Shown here: positions 51,313 through 60,329 of the stretch, piece by piece
How the letters are laid out: each line of letters starts with the position of its first letter
Position numbering within the stretch: position 1 is the stretch's first letter
From: an uncultured bacterium
Lineage (GTDB): Bacteria; Hydrogenedentota; Hydrogenedentia; Hydrogenedentales; CAILVY01
DNA length: 64,000 nt
Reading direction: 5' to 3'
Assembly (NCBI GenBank): GCA_937951485.1
Contig: CALEDJ010000015.1
Span: 60,880-124,879 of the forward strand
Position numbers and translations under genes: made by a program
Notes under the pieces: generated by a model
Databases searched by the model: none
What the model saw: the letters and a program-made list of their open reading frames with translations, nothing else
What the model was told of the DNA's origin: nothing

Positions 51313-53082
51313 TCAACTTGTGTTGCGCTTGCTGAGAACGCTTGCGGCGTACATGGCCGCGCCGATGGCGGCGAGGAGTGCGCCCCAGAAGAGGTCCATG
51401 GAAAAGGTGGGCGCACCGTGGGACCACGGCAGCACGATGAGCATCAACACGCCGATGGCGAGGATGGACAGGCCGACCACGCGGAACGGCGAAATGGCGG
51501 TGGCGGCGGTTTCGGTTTCGCGGTCTTCTTCGCGCGCGCCGATAGGGTCCTGCAAACGCTTCATGAAGGCGTCGATGCGCGCAAGTTGGGCGGCGTCCGG
51601 AGGTTGCAACACAGACACAAGCGCCATCACCACGAGGGTCGTGCATGCCCCGCCGAGGAAGATGAGGATTTCCATTTTCCAGGCCAGCCCGGCGATGATG
51701 AGTTCCTGTGCGGCGGGATTCCACGTCATGCCAAAAAAGGTGAACGCCTCCCGCTGACGGGACACGACGAACAATGCGAGGCCCACCGTCAGCCCGGCGA
51801 GGAATCCCGCGATGGCGCCCGCATTGCTGAAGCGCCGCGAGATCAGACCGAGCAGCATCGGAATTGCGACCGGCCCCGTGGCCACGCCGAAAAGCGTGAC
51901 CATGGTGCGGAAGAGGTCTTCGCCGGAGCCGCGGGCGAGCATGAACGCTGTGGCCAGGGCGATGACCCCGATGAGGATGGTCATGATCCGCCCGACAAGC
52001 ACCAGTTCTTTCTGGGAAGCGTCGGGGCGGACAAAGCGCCGATACACGTCATTGGTCAGCACGCCGGCGCAGACATTGTAGTCGCTGCTGAGCATGGACA
52101 TCGTGGCCGCGAACATGGCGGCGATCACCAGCCCCAGCATGCCCGCGGGCAGGAGCGTGGCGCAAAGCACGGGGTAGATGTCGCGCGGATTGGCGAGGTC
52201 GGGCAGAAAATAGGCCGCCGCCATGGCCGGCAGAAACATCATGGGGGGGCCGATGATGTAAAGGCCAACCACGAGAAAGCCCACCTTCAGCGCGTCCCGT
52301 TCCCTCGGCACGCAAAAATAGCGTTGGATCAGCGGCCAGTTGATGCTGCTCCACGCCAGGCAATACAACAGGATGAGCGGAATCACGTAGTGCCATCCGT
52401 ATTCCGGCGCCGTCAGACGGAAGAAGCCCGCCGGCGCATTTTCGACCATGTATGCCAGGCCGCCCGCGCGGGCCACCGACAACGGCAATATGATCAGGAT
52501 CGCCACCGTCAACACGACAAACTGCACGAAGTCCGTCACGGTCACCGCCCACAGTCCGCCCATGAACGTGTAGATCAGCATGATCAGCCCGGCGCCGAGC
52601 ATGGTCTCGCGCATGGGAAAACCCAATCCGGCGGAAATGAACGAGCCGATTGCGAAGATTTTGATGCCGTCATCAATCACCTTCACCGGCACGCCCTGCC
52701 ACGCGAACAACTGGCGAAGGGCGGGGCTGTAGCGCGTTTCGAGATACTCGACCGGACTGTCAATGCGCGCGCGCCGCCAGCGCACCGCGAAGAAAAGCGC
52801 GCTGAACAGCGTCGCCGGCACCGCCACCCACAGCAGCGTCACGCCCACCCATCCGTAGCGGTAGCACAATGACGGATAGAAGATAAACGCCGCCACGCTG
52901 AAACTGCTCATGTAGAACGACACCCCGCTCAGCCACCACGGAATTCTGTTGCCCCCGCTGAAATAGTCCTTGATCCCCCGCATGTGCCGGTAGAAATAGG
53001 CCCCGATGGCCAGCATCAGGATGAAATACCCGGCCAGAACAATGTAGTCCGGCGTCTGCAGCGTGTTGTGCGTTTCCGGCAT
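51313..53082 (-). CDS. Sodium:solute symporter (SSS family), copy 2
   Basis: About 589 residues from ATG 53082 after a GGAG site; the frame to 53184 is rejected. Thirteen to fifteen hydrophobic helices are visible. SSS signatures: IKDYFSGGNRIPWWLSGVSFYMSSFSVAAFIFYP, the GGLWAVTVTDFVQFVVLTVAI segment with the Asp-Phe-x-Gln motif, RYFCVPRERDALK and MSMLSSDYNVCAGVLTNDVYRRF. It belongs to the glucose/galactose/sialate-like branch rather than to proline transporters (inference). It would bring a monosaccharide or amino-sugar product into the cell with sodium, in line with the neighbouring lyase gene. It lies between two broken HEPN genes. Confidence 0.9.
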   Translation of the reverse strand: MPETHNTLQTPDYIVLAGYFILMLAIGAYFYRHMRGIKDYFSGGNRIPWWLSGVSFYMSSFSVAAFIFYPSLCYRYGWVGVTLLWVAVPATLFSALFFAVRWRRARIDSPVEYLETRYSPALRQLFAWQGVPVKVIDDGIKIFAIGSFISAGLGFPMRETMLGAGLIMLIYTFMGGLWAVTVTDFVQFVVLTVAILIILPLSVARAGGLAYMVENAPAGFFRLTAPEYGWHYVIPLILLYCLAWSSINWPLIQRYFCVPRERDALKVGFLVVGLYIIGPPMMFLPAMAAAYFLPDLANPRDIYPVLCATLLPAGMLGLVIAAMFAATMSMLSSDYNVCAGVLTNDVYRRFVRPDASQKELVLVGRIMTILIGVIALATAFMLARGSGEDLFRTMVTLFGVATGPVAIPMLLGLISRRFSNAGAIAGFLAGLTVGLALFVVSRQREAFTFFGMTWNPAAQELIIAGLAWKMEILIFLGGACTTLVVMALVSVLQPPDAAQLARIDAFMKRLQDPIGAREEDRETETAATAISPFRVVGLSILAIGVLMLIVLPWSHGAPTFSMDLFWGALLAAIGAAMYAASVLSKRNTS

Positions 53083-53303
53083 GGCAGTGCGGCGCTCCTT
53101 CCGTAAGGTCAATCGGGCCAATCGGTCGGACCAGGCGGCCCGAGCCTCTTGAAGCCCATCCCCGATTCCGGATTGCTTATGCAATACACAAGTGCTCCGG
53201 ATTCCGGTATGTTACAATGATGTGCGCTGACAATACCATCGCGAATCAGATAACGGTGTTCGGAATTGTTTCCGGACAATCGCCAGCAATGAGGAGGGCG
53301 AAA

Positions 53304-53624
53304 GTGGATGAGAGAGACAGAAATGCCATTGCGCGGATGAAATCGTTATTACTGTCCAAAGTCCCTTTGCGCGACATAGTGCTTTTCGGTTCCCGTGCAC
53401 GGGGCGATGCCGTGTCCGAATCCGATATGGATGTGCTGGTCATTCTTGACGCGCCGGTCACCCGGCAAAACTGGGACATCGTTTTGGACTGTGCGTGGGA
53501 AGCGGGCTTTGAGGCGGACATCGTGATAGCGCCGGTTGTGGTATCGCATCAGGATTGGCAGAACGGCCCTGAACATGACTCGCTGCTTGCGAAGATTGTG
53601 CGCGAAGAAGGTGTTGTGATGTGA
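53304..53624 (+). CDS. MNT-type minimal nucleotidyltransferase (antitoxin-like)
   Basis: About 106 residues starting at GTG 53304, seven bases after AGGAGG; ORF starts at 53217 or 53289 are less well placed. The fold is pol-beta-like: VLFGSRARGDAVSESDMDVLV carries GS at 29-30 and the two metal Asp residues D41 and D43, with a possible third acidic residue in FEADIVI. In MntA/HepT modules such proteins adenylylate a Tyr of the HEPN toxin and neutralise it. The stop TGA overlaps the GTG of the HEPN gene, so the pair is coupled as in known modules. A palindrome ATTGC-TTAT-GCAAT at 53172-53185 could be an operator. Confidence 0.75.
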   Translation: MDERDRNAIARMKSLLLSKVPLRDIVLFGSRARGDAVSESDMDVLVILDAPVTRQNWDIVLDCAWEAGFEADIVIAPVVVSHQDWQNGPEHDSLLAKIVREEGVVM

Positions 53625-54023
53625 ATGACTCGAACAACCGATCATTGATTACCCGCCGCATGGAACAGGCGTGGGCAGCCTTGGAGGAAGCAAAACTACT
53701 GCGTGAACAGGGGAAATCCACTCTAGGCGTGGTCAATCGTGCTTACTATGCAATGTTCTATTCGGTCTTGGCATTGCTGCAGCAGGCAGGGAAAACACCC
53801 AGAAAGCATGCCGGCGCCCTGTCACTTTTTGACAGCGAATTCGTAAAGACCGCCCAATTCAGTAAAAGAGCATTCGAAATGGTTTCATTATGCCTTCAAT
53901 TTACGTCAGGCGTCCGACTACCATCCGACTCAAACAGTGGATGCCGACCAAGCGAACGAACTCCTGAAAAAAGCGGAAGCATTAATACAGGCCATCAGCG
54001 AAGCACTTCAGAATATGCCGTAA
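53621..54023 (+). pseudogene. Frameshifted HEPN-domain gene (HepT-like partner of MNT)
   Basis: It starts at GTG 53621 overlapping the MNT stop. Up to about residue 88 it reads as a HEPN protein: MEQAWAALEEAKLLREQGK, VVNRAYYAMFYSVLALLQQAGK, PRKHAGALSLFDSEFVKTAQFSKRAFEMV. The frame then loses similarity. One base removed from the TTT at 53883-53885 restores HYAFNLRQASDYHPTQTVDADQANELL…ALQNMP and a TAA at 54021. The family normally continues exactly this way (YAFNLRQ-SDY). So a one-base insertion has broken the gene, or the assembly carries a homopolymer error. If real, the unmodified reading frame runs on to 54190 with an unrelated tail. Confidence 0.8.
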
Positions 54024-54116
54024 TCTCTCGCATGGCGAATGTTTTGCTTCTTGTTCAATCTCATCCAGAGCAAGGATTGGGCGCATCGGAGTGTTCCCGA
54101 GGGAAGTCATGGACGC

Positions 54117-54947
54117 TCAGCGGAAACAGCCGAGAGAACGCACGTAGGCGACGGATTCGGCGATGGCGCGCTTGGTTTCCGCTTCGCTGAGTTCCACGCC
54201 CTTGACCCCTTCAAATTCGAGGGTGATGGGACCTGCATAGCCGTGTTCTTCCAACAGGCGCAGGATGCCGGGCATGTCCACCACGCCCTGTCCGACGGGG
54301 GGAAAATTCCAGGTCTCGAATTCGCCGGTGTGGTCCTTCAATTCCACCGTCGCTACATAATCAATGATTTTCTTGAGTTCCGTCAGGGCGTCGGTGTCGC
54401 GGTTGTAGTAGGTGATGTTGGCGGTGTCGAAATTGACGCGGACGTTGGGGTGGTTGATGGCGCGCATGGTCTCGAGATGGATGTCGCCGTTGGTGCCGAG
54501 GTCGGGGTGCGTTTCCAAGGCGATGATGACGCCATGCGCGGCGGCCGCATCGCCCGCCCGCCGCAGCCGTTCATAGACGATTTCCTTGGGCGCATCGTGC
54601 CGCTTGGGCGACAGGAACATGTATTTCACGCCCATTTTCGCGCAGATTGCCGCCTGCGCGCCCAACTCCTCTACGCTGGATTCCTGGGAGAGATTGGTCT
54701 CCCCGCGGACGACCACCGGGGTCAGGCCATGTTCCTTCAGTTTCGCAATGACGGCGTCCACCTCGTCCGGGGCGGGCACGTTAAGCATCACATGGCGGAC
54801 ACCGATCAAAGGCAGGTGCGCCCATGCGGCATCCTGATATTTGCCGTAACCGGCAAAGCGGCAGGCCAGCGGGTTGTTCGTTTCTTGCGCCGCAATACCG
54901 ACGGCGATCAGCGCCAAAAAACAGCAGGACAGAGCGATTTTTTGCAT
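54117..54947 (-). CDS. Exported TIM-barrel sugar-phosphate isomerase/epimerase-like protein
   Basis: About 276 residues from ATG 54947 with a signal peptide (MQKIALSCCFLALIAVGIAAQ). The AP_endonuc_2 / xylose-isomerase-like barrel shows the acidic and His ligands of a divalent metal site in order: LALETHPDLGTNGD-type segment (IIALETHPDLGTNGD), VRVNFDTANI, VELKDHTGEFETW and LEFEG near the C-terminus. The family isomerises or epimerises keto sugars or inosose-like compounds. Export is unusual for such an enzyme but is common in Planctomycetota-like genomes. It lies 70 bases after a Tat-exported DegT aminotransferase on the same strand; the two may act on one extracellular sugar (inference). Confidence 0.75.
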   Translation of the reverse strand: MQKIALSCCFLALIAVGIAAQETNNPLACRFAGYGKYQDAAWAHLPLIGVRHVMLNVPAPDEVDAVIAKLKEHGLTPVVVRGETNLSQESSVEELGAQAAICAKMGVKYMFLSPKRHDAPKEIVYERLRRAGDAAAAHGVIIALETHPDLGTNGDIHLETMRAINHPNVRVNFDTANITYYNRDTDALTELKKIIDYVATVELKDHTGEFETWNFPPVGQGVVDMPGILRLLEEHGYAGPITLEFEGVKGVELSEAETKRAIAESVAYVRSLGCFR

Positions 54948-55017
54948 TGGTTTCCGCACTCCGTATCTTTTTTCCAATCACACGGACAAACACGGACAGG
55001 CATTGACGTGAAACACG

Positions 55018-56346
55018 TCACGCCGACAATTCTTTGCGGTGCGCCCAGATTTTCTCGAAGGCCTTGATGTATTGGTCCACCAGTTCCGGCACTTCAGAGG
55101 TGAAGTACGGGAGCGCTATACAGGTGGCGTTCGCCTTGACCGAACCCGGCAGGTCGGGAATCACCGGCTTGTGGTGCCACCATTGTTCTTCCGCGTAGAG
55201 CGGCAGGGTGTGCTGGAGCGTGTAGTGCAGCGCGTCGGCGCGCACGCCCTCGGCCTTCAGCGCTTCCACCGCCTTGTCCCGCGTCATGCCGGCCTCCGCC
55301 TCGTCAATGAACAGCATGTTCCAGGCATAATGCAGACGCTCCACGTCTTTGCGCCCGCTGCTTTGCTCATATAACCCCGGGAGTTGCGTCAGTGCGTCAT
55401 TGAGGCGGCGCGTCTGGCGGACGCCGGCCGCATTGCGCGCTTCCAGGTCCTTCATCTGACAGCGCGCCAGTGCCGCGGCCATGGGGTGCATGCGGAATTT
55501 CAGGCCGAAGCCGGAGCCTTTGTACTTGTAATACGGGCTATCCTCCGGGATATTGGGCATCTCGTAATGGCCCAGAGACGAAGCGCGCTCGAAATCTTCC
55601 TTTTCGTAGTACATGCCCATGCCGCCTTCAATCGCGGGCAGCGGCTTGGACATCTGGTAACTGAAGATGGACATCCGTCCCCACGTGCCCATTAATTTGC
55701 CTTTGAGCCTTGCCCCGTGCGCGTGCGCCGCGTCCTCGAGCACAATGAGTCCTTTTTCCTCGGCCCATTCGGAGATCAGGTCCATATCCGCAGGGAGACC
55801 AATCCAATGCACCGGCAAAACGGCTTTGGTGTTGGGGGTGAGCCGCTTTTTGGCGTCTTCCAGATCGAAGTTCAGGGTACGCGGATGGATGTCCACGAAA
55901 ACCGGCACCAGGCCGAAGAACCTCATCGGGGTGATGGTGGCGAAGAAGGTGTAACTGGGCACCATGATTTCGCTGCCCGGCGGCAGGTTCAGCGCGAAGA
56001 ACATGCAGGTCAGCGCGCTGGTGCCGTTGCAGTAGGCGCGGGCGTAGGGCATGCCCATGTATTCCTGCCACTCCTCCTCCAGTTTTCTATTTGGATCATA
56101 ACCGGGGTTGCGCACCAACTCCAGAATGGCCGCTTCTTCTTCCGGGCCATACAGCGGCCATTTTGCGGCGGTGGCCGATTCAGGGGCCGTCACTGCCTTT
56201 GGACCGCCGTTAATGGCAAGTTGCTCCACCGCGCCCCGCGCCTTGGGCTGCGCCGCCAGCGCCAGCCCGGCCGCCATCGCGCCGGTGGACTTGAGGAAAG
56301 CCCTCCGCGTCGTTTCGTTCAGATTGAGCATATCTTCGTGATTCAT
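55018..56346 (-). CDS. Tat-exported DegT/DnrJ/EryC1/StrS-family aminotransferase
   Basis: About 442 residues from ATG 56346, seven bases after GGAGGT. The N-terminus carries a twin-arginine signal (TTRRAFLKSTGAMAAGLALAAQPKA). The enzyme begins AINGGPKAV and shows the family pattern: YCNGTSALTCMFFALNLPPGSEIMVPSYTFFATITP, DIHPRTLNFD, LIVLEDAAHAHGA and FSYQMSKPLPAIEGGMG, in which the Lys would hold PLP. Family members aminate nucleotide-linked keto sugars in the cytoplasm, so a Tat signal is unexpected. It may act on a periplasmic sugar or serve a non-catalytic role. It is followed by the TIM-barrel isomerase gene. Confidence 0.85.
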   Translation of the reverse strand: MNHEDMLNLNETTRRAFLKSTGAMAAGLALAAQPKARGAVEQLAINGGPKAVTAPESATAAKWPLYGPEEEAAILELVRNPGYDPNRKLEEEWQEYMGMPYARAYCNGTSALTCMFFALNLPPGSEIMVPSYTFFATITPMRFFGLVPVFVDIHPRTLNFDLEDAKKRLTPNTKAVLPVHWIGLPADMDLISEWAEEKGLIVLEDAAHAHGARLKGKLMGTWGRMSIFSYQMSKPLPAIEGGMGMYYEKEDFERASSLGHYEMPNIPEDSPYYKYKGSGFGLKFRMHPMAAALARCQMKDLEARNAAGVRQTRRLNDALTQLPGLYEQSSGRKDVERLHYAWNMLFIDEAEAGMTRDKAVEALKAEGVRADALHYTLQHTLPLYAEEQWWHHKPVIPDLPGSVKANATCIALPYFTSEVPELVDQYIKAFEKIWAHRKELSA

Positions 56347-56761
56347 GATGAACACCTCCGCTCTCATGGTTCCCTCTGTCACCCCGGACCGGGCTGTTTC
56401 GCCCTCAGCCCGATCCTTTGATTATCATACCTCCCGTTGGCGCCGGTATCAACCGTTTTGCCGGAAACTGCCGCCGGAAATCACCGGTCTTGTCTTCTTC
56501 CTCACGAAACATTACGATACTCCCTGAAAACGGGATTGGGCCAATCTTCTTGAAAAAAGGGACAAAAACGACTGAAAGGACCGAAAAGGCCGAAAAAACA
56601 CTTTAAGACACAGGGATAAGAGGGTGGAGTGGATAGTTGATGGCGCGCACCTTTTCCCTCCCATGTCCTTGCCGTCCTTGATGTCATTGCTGTCTTGAGG
56701 ATGCTTTCTTCAAAGAGAACCGCCGTAAGCGCCGGCGATCGCTGACGCCGTGGAGACAATC
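56347..56761. other. Divergent intergenic region
   Basis: About 415 bases between the DegT gene and the GT2 gene. It must hold both promoters, but no hexamer pair is convincing. An imperfect repeated GACnGAAA/GGCCGAAA pattern lies near 56570-56602. No gene or structured RNA is supported. Confidence 0.4.
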
Positions 56762-57454
56762 ATGCGTGACGTAGTCGTGGTGATCCCCTGTTACAATGCG
56801 GGGGACCGTGTGAAAGCCGTGGCGGAGGGGGCCTTGCGGGTTGTTGACCGGGTGCTGGTCATCAACGACGGCAGCACGGATGACTGCATTACCCCCCTGC
56901 GCACGCTGCCGGTGCGGCTGATCCATTTCGACGTCAACCGGGGCAAGGGTCACGCGCTGCTGTCCGGCATCCGCGCCGCGCTTGAATATGCCGACGCGCC
57001 CGCGGTCTGCCTGATGGACGCCGACGGACAGCATGACCCCCAGGAAATCCCCAAATTGTACTCAGCGCTTCAGAAGGAAAAGGCCGACCTGGTCATCGGA
57101 TCGCGGGAATTCCATCGCGGCGCGGTTCCCTGGCGCAGCAGCATCGGCAATCGGGTGACCGCTGCGGTTACGGCAGTCCTGCTTCGGCGGCGACTTCCGG
57201 ATACCCAATGCGGGTTCCGCATGCTTTCGCGGCAATTTGCGGAATCGGTCATCGCCGAAGTTTCCGGCGGGCGCTATGAAACGGAGATGGAAATGATAGT
57301 GCATGCCATCCGTAAGGGATTCCGGCTGGTGTCCACGCCGATTGCCACAATCTATGAGCCGGGCAATCGGTCTTCCCATTTTCGGAAAATCAGCGATTCC
57401 TGCCGTATATATGCCCGCCTTCTTTGCACAGCGCTGCGCCGCTCCCGGTCATAA
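56762..57454 (+). CDS. GT2-family glycosyltransferase (DPM1/GtrB-like)
   Basis: About 230 residues from ATG 56762, six bases after GGAG; a GTG at 56750 is less likely. It has the single GT-A domain: VVVVIPCYNAGDRV, VLVINDGSTDD (nucleotide Asp), NRGKGHALLSGIRAAL, VCLMDADGQHDPQEIP with the DxD-like metal motif, SREFHRGAVPWRSSIGN and DTQCGFRMLSR. No transmembrane helices are present. This profile fits transfer of glucose, mannose or GlcNAc from a nucleotide sugar to polyprenyl phosphate. Such lipid-linked sugars are the donors needed by the GT-C proteins at 9285-14325 and 28101-29681. Confidence 0.85.
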   Translation: MRDVVVVIPCYNAGDRVKAVAEGALRVVDRVLVINDGSTDDCITPLRTLPVRLIHFDVNRGKGHALLSGIRAALEYADAPAVCLMDADGQHDPQEIPKLYSALQKEKADLVIGSREFHRGAVPWRSSIGNRVTAAVTAVLLRRRLPDTQCGFRMLSRQFAESVIAEVSGGRYETEMEMIVHAIRKGFRLVSTPIATIYEPGNRSSHFRKISDSCRIYARLLCTALRRSRS

Positions 57455-57641
57455 TTCCATCTGTCATGCCCATCCGGATGCGCCGCGTCATACAGTCACC
57501 CATTTCCCTTCTCAAGACGTTGTACTGGAGGGGCGACAGCCTTAATCGGAAGAGGACCAGCCATGGCCAAACAGGGCGTTTTCCCGTGAAATACGGTATA
57601 ATCCTTTTACATGGTGGCACAGGCAAAGGAACTATTTTTTC

Positions 57642-59141
57642 ATGAATTCGGATAAAACGGGACCGCGGAGTGGTTGGCGCGGCGTGATCGCACTGGTTGT
57701 GTGCTTGTCGGCCATGACGGCGATGGCGCAGGACGAGGACCTCAACCCCATAGACATGCAGTTGATTCGGCAGCATCCCGCCGTATATCGGGCCGGCGCG
57801 CCTTTGGAAATCATTATCACCATCAGCGCTTATAACGCGGAGAACCTGACGGCCGTAGGACTGTATGAAACCATGCCGCCCGGATGGGAGTTTCTAGGCA
57901 TGCGGGGCATCACAGGACAGCCACCCGCCGTTGCGCCGGCAGAAGGCGAAACCGGGGTCCTTCAATTCGCCTGGATTCACACTCCTGAATTGCCGTTTAC
58001 CTTCGCGTATACCGTGCTGCCGCCTGCCGATGACAGCGGGATGAAGGTCATTTCCGGCCAGATTGAATACCGTGAATTCGGCAGCGCCCAGTATTCCACG
58101 CCGGTCATCACGCAAATCGGCGGCCCGGACGGGCGTCCCCCTGTTGTCACGCTGCTGGGCGACAACCCCATGACCATCGATCAGGGAACGCCATACATAG
58201 AGCCTGGGTTCACGGCGCAAGACGACGTTGACGGGGATGTCTCCAATCTTGTGCGCATCATCGGCGTCGTGGATGTGAATCAGCCAGGGCAGTATGTCCT
58301 GACGTATATCGCCGGTGACCGCGCAGGAAACCAGTCGGAACCGGTGCAGCGCGTCGTGCGGGTGGTGCAGGCCGGCAGCGGCAGCGGCGCGGATGGGCGT
58401 ATTCCCCCTAACAGCGGCTATTTCGGCGGCGGGGGATACCTCGATCCGGAAGCGCAGAGCCAGTTGATTGCCGCACGCAGGCAACGGGCCGTGGGCGCGC
58501 CAATGCAGCCGTCGCAGGTTTCGCGGGCACAGTCCGCCCAAGGGTCTTCCGCGGCCGAAAAAGCCTTCTCGGATGCCCAGGCCAACAGAGGTGTGAGCGC
58601 CGCTGCCGACGCGCGCGCATCCTCCAGTGACATCGCCGCCCCCGACCGTTTCATGCCTGACACGGGGGAGACCCGGAACCGGCGATTGACGCCGCGGCAA
58701 GGCCCTGTCAATGCCGATGCGCCGAGCCTGAGCAAAGCGTCGAGCACCGCAAACGAAAAACCGCCGACACCTTCGTCTGGCGTCGCTGAACAACAGGAAG
58801 GCAGCATCACCCCCTCGCCGCAGGAAATGCCCGGCGCAATGCCGGAAATGCCGTCTGAACGCCCAACCGACAATCTCGCCGCGGCTGTCATCGCGGAGAC
58901 AGCCCCATCTTCCCTCCCTCCATCCCCCATGCCTGCCCCCGGCATGTGGGACGCTATCGCCCTTACCTTGCGCAGCATGGGACCCACCCAGTGGGCGATA
59001 TTCGGCATGGTCCTGGTGATTGTAGCGGCGTTGATTGTGTTGACGACTATCGCCGGCAAAACTGCCTATACGGGGCCCACCCGTCGCAGCAATGGCCGCA
59101 CGCGTCCCATTCCCGGCGAAAACCCGCCCGCCGGCGCGTAA
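57642..59141 (+). CDS. Secreted Ig-like (DUF5011) protein with C-terminal membrane anchor
   Basis: 499 residues. A signal peptide ends near AMAQ. Residues 30-165 look like a DUF11/cohesin-like beta-sandwich (YRAGAPLEIIITISAYNAENLTAVGLYETMPPGWEF). Residues 175-250 form a DUF5011 Ig-like domain (GDNPMTIDQGTPYIEPGFTAQDDVDGDVSNLV, then GQYVLTYIAGDRAGN). A low-complexity Ser/Ala/Pro-rich region follows to about 430. One transmembrane helix (about 450-475) and a basic tail end the protein, so it is held in the inner membrane with its domains outside. A TATAAT at 57597-57602 with an ATACGG extension may be its -10. The function is unknown. Confidence 0.7.
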   Translation: MNSDKTGPRSGWRGVIALVVCLSAMTAMAQDEDLNPIDMQLIRQHPAVYRAGAPLEIIITISAYNAENLTAVGLYETMPPGWEFLGMRGITGQPPAVAPAEGETGVLQFAWIHTPELPFTFAYTVLPPADDSGMKVISGQIEYREFGSAQYSTPVITQIGGPDGRPPVVTLLGDNPMTIDQGTPYIEPGFTAQDDVDGDVSNLVRIIGVVDVNQPGQYVLTYIAGDRAGNQSEPVQRVVRVVQAGSGSGADGRIPPNSGYFGGGGYLDPEAQSQLIAARRQRAVGAPMQPSQVSRAQSAQGSSAAEKAFSDAQANRGVSAAADARASSSDIAAPDRFMPDTGETRNRRLTPRQGPVNADAPSLSKASSTANEKPPTPSSGVAEQQEGSITPSPQEMPGAMPEMPSERPTDNLAAAVIAETAPSSLPPSPMPAPGMWDAIALTLRSMGPTQWAIFGMVLVIVAALIVLTTIAGKTAYTGPTRRSNGRTRPIPGENPPAGA

Positions 59142-59234
59142 GGACTTTGCGGTTTTCCTGCACATGCTGAATGGCTGTATGCTATCATCTCAACTCGTAG
59201 CGAACATGTTGAGTAGGGAGGGAGTGTTTCTCGA

Positions 59235-60263
59235 ATGCCCCCCGAAGATGCCGTTATTGATTTGCGCAGCGACACGGTCACAAAGCCGACCCCGGCCATG
59301 CGCGAAGCGATGGCCCGCGCCGAGGTGGGGGACGATGTCTATGGTGAAGATCCGACAGTAAACCGGCTGGAGGAATATGCCGCCGCGCTGATGGGAAAAG
59401 AGGCGGCGTTATTCCTTCCAACCGGCACCATGGCCAACCTGACCGCCATCCTCGCGCAGACACGGCCCGGAGAAACGATTATTCTCAGTGAAGAATCGCA
59501 TCCCTACCATTATGAAGGGGGCAATGTCGCCATGGTCGCCGGCCTGATGACCCGCACCGTGCCCGATCCGTTTGGAAAGATGAGCGCAGCGCAGGTTGCG
59601 GCCCGCATCAACCAGGTGGATGATCCCCACTATTCCCATACCACCCTGGTCGCCATCGAAAACACCACCAACCGGGGGGGCGGTGCGTGTTACAATGTTG
59701 ACGAGGTGGCCGCCATCGGCACGTTGTGCCGCGAGCGCGGCCTCCGGCTGCATTGCGATGGTGCGCGCATTTTCAACGCCGCTGTCGCGATGGGGGTCGC
59801 GCCCGAGGCATATGCCCGGCATTGTGACACGTTGTGTTTTTGTCTTTCGAAGGGATTGGGCGCGCCTGCGGGGTCCGTCCTCGTGGGTGACAGAACAACC
59901 ATCCACACGGCACGGCGCTTCCGCAAGATGCTGGGCGGCGGTATGCGCCAGGCAGGCATCCTCGCCGCCGCCGGCCTCTACGCCCTCGAACATCACATCC
60001 CCGATCTCAAGGAAGACCATCGCCGCGCCCGCGAATGCCGCACCGCACTGGAGGCGATTGGCGCTCGTTTCCCCCTTCCTTCCCCCACCAACATCCTTTA
60101 TGTCGAGTCGCCAGACGCCGCCGCCGTGGTGGCGCGCCTCGCGCGCTTTGGCGTCCGCGTCAATCCCCCGCGCGGCAACCGGTTTCGTCTCGTTTTCCAC
60201 CGCGACATCACCGACGCCATGCTGCAACGCGCCATTGCCGCCCTCATCGAAGCGATGGCATAG
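59235..60263 (+). CDS. ltaE: Low-specificity L-threonine aldolase
   Basis: 342 residues, the usual family length. PLP fold type I with the aldolase pattern: VIDLRSDTVTKPTPAMREAMARAEVGDDVYGEDPTVNRLEEYAAALMGKEAALFLPTGTMANL at the start, IENTTNRGGGACY, LHCDGARIFNAAVAMG (Asp contacting PLP) and FCLSKGLGAPAGSVLVG with the Schiff-base Lys. It cleaves L-threonine/L-allo-threonine to glycine and acetaldehyde in the cytoplasm. The ATG follows a GGAGGGAG site by ten bases. It stands alone between the Ig-like protein and the convergent peptidase. Confidence 0.9.
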   Translation: MPPEDAVIDLRSDTVTKPTPAMREAMARAEVGDDVYGEDPTVNRLEEYAAALMGKEAALFLPTGTMANLTAILAQTRPGETIILSEESHPYHYEGGNVAMVAGLMTRTVPDPFGKMSAAQVAARINQVDDPHYSHTTLVAIENTTNRGGGACYNVDEVAAIGTLCRERGLRLHCDGARIFNAAVAMGVAPEAYARHCDTLCFCLSKGLGAPAGSVLVGDRTTIHTARRFRKMLGGGMRQAGILAAAGLYALEHHIPDLKEDHRRARECRTALEAIGARFPLPSPTNILYVESPDAAAVVARLARFGVRVNPPRGNRFRLVFHRDITDAMLQRAIAALIEAMA

Positions 60264-60329
60264 GCAAGCCGGGCCACGCCATCCTCCGCACGCAATCGGG
60301 GCGCACTTCGTGGTTCGGAGAATTCCGTA

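Noticed and set aside
51277-52872. 531-residue plus-strand open frame
   Set aside because: Antisense to the SSS symporter; His/Gln/Arg-rich shadow composition.
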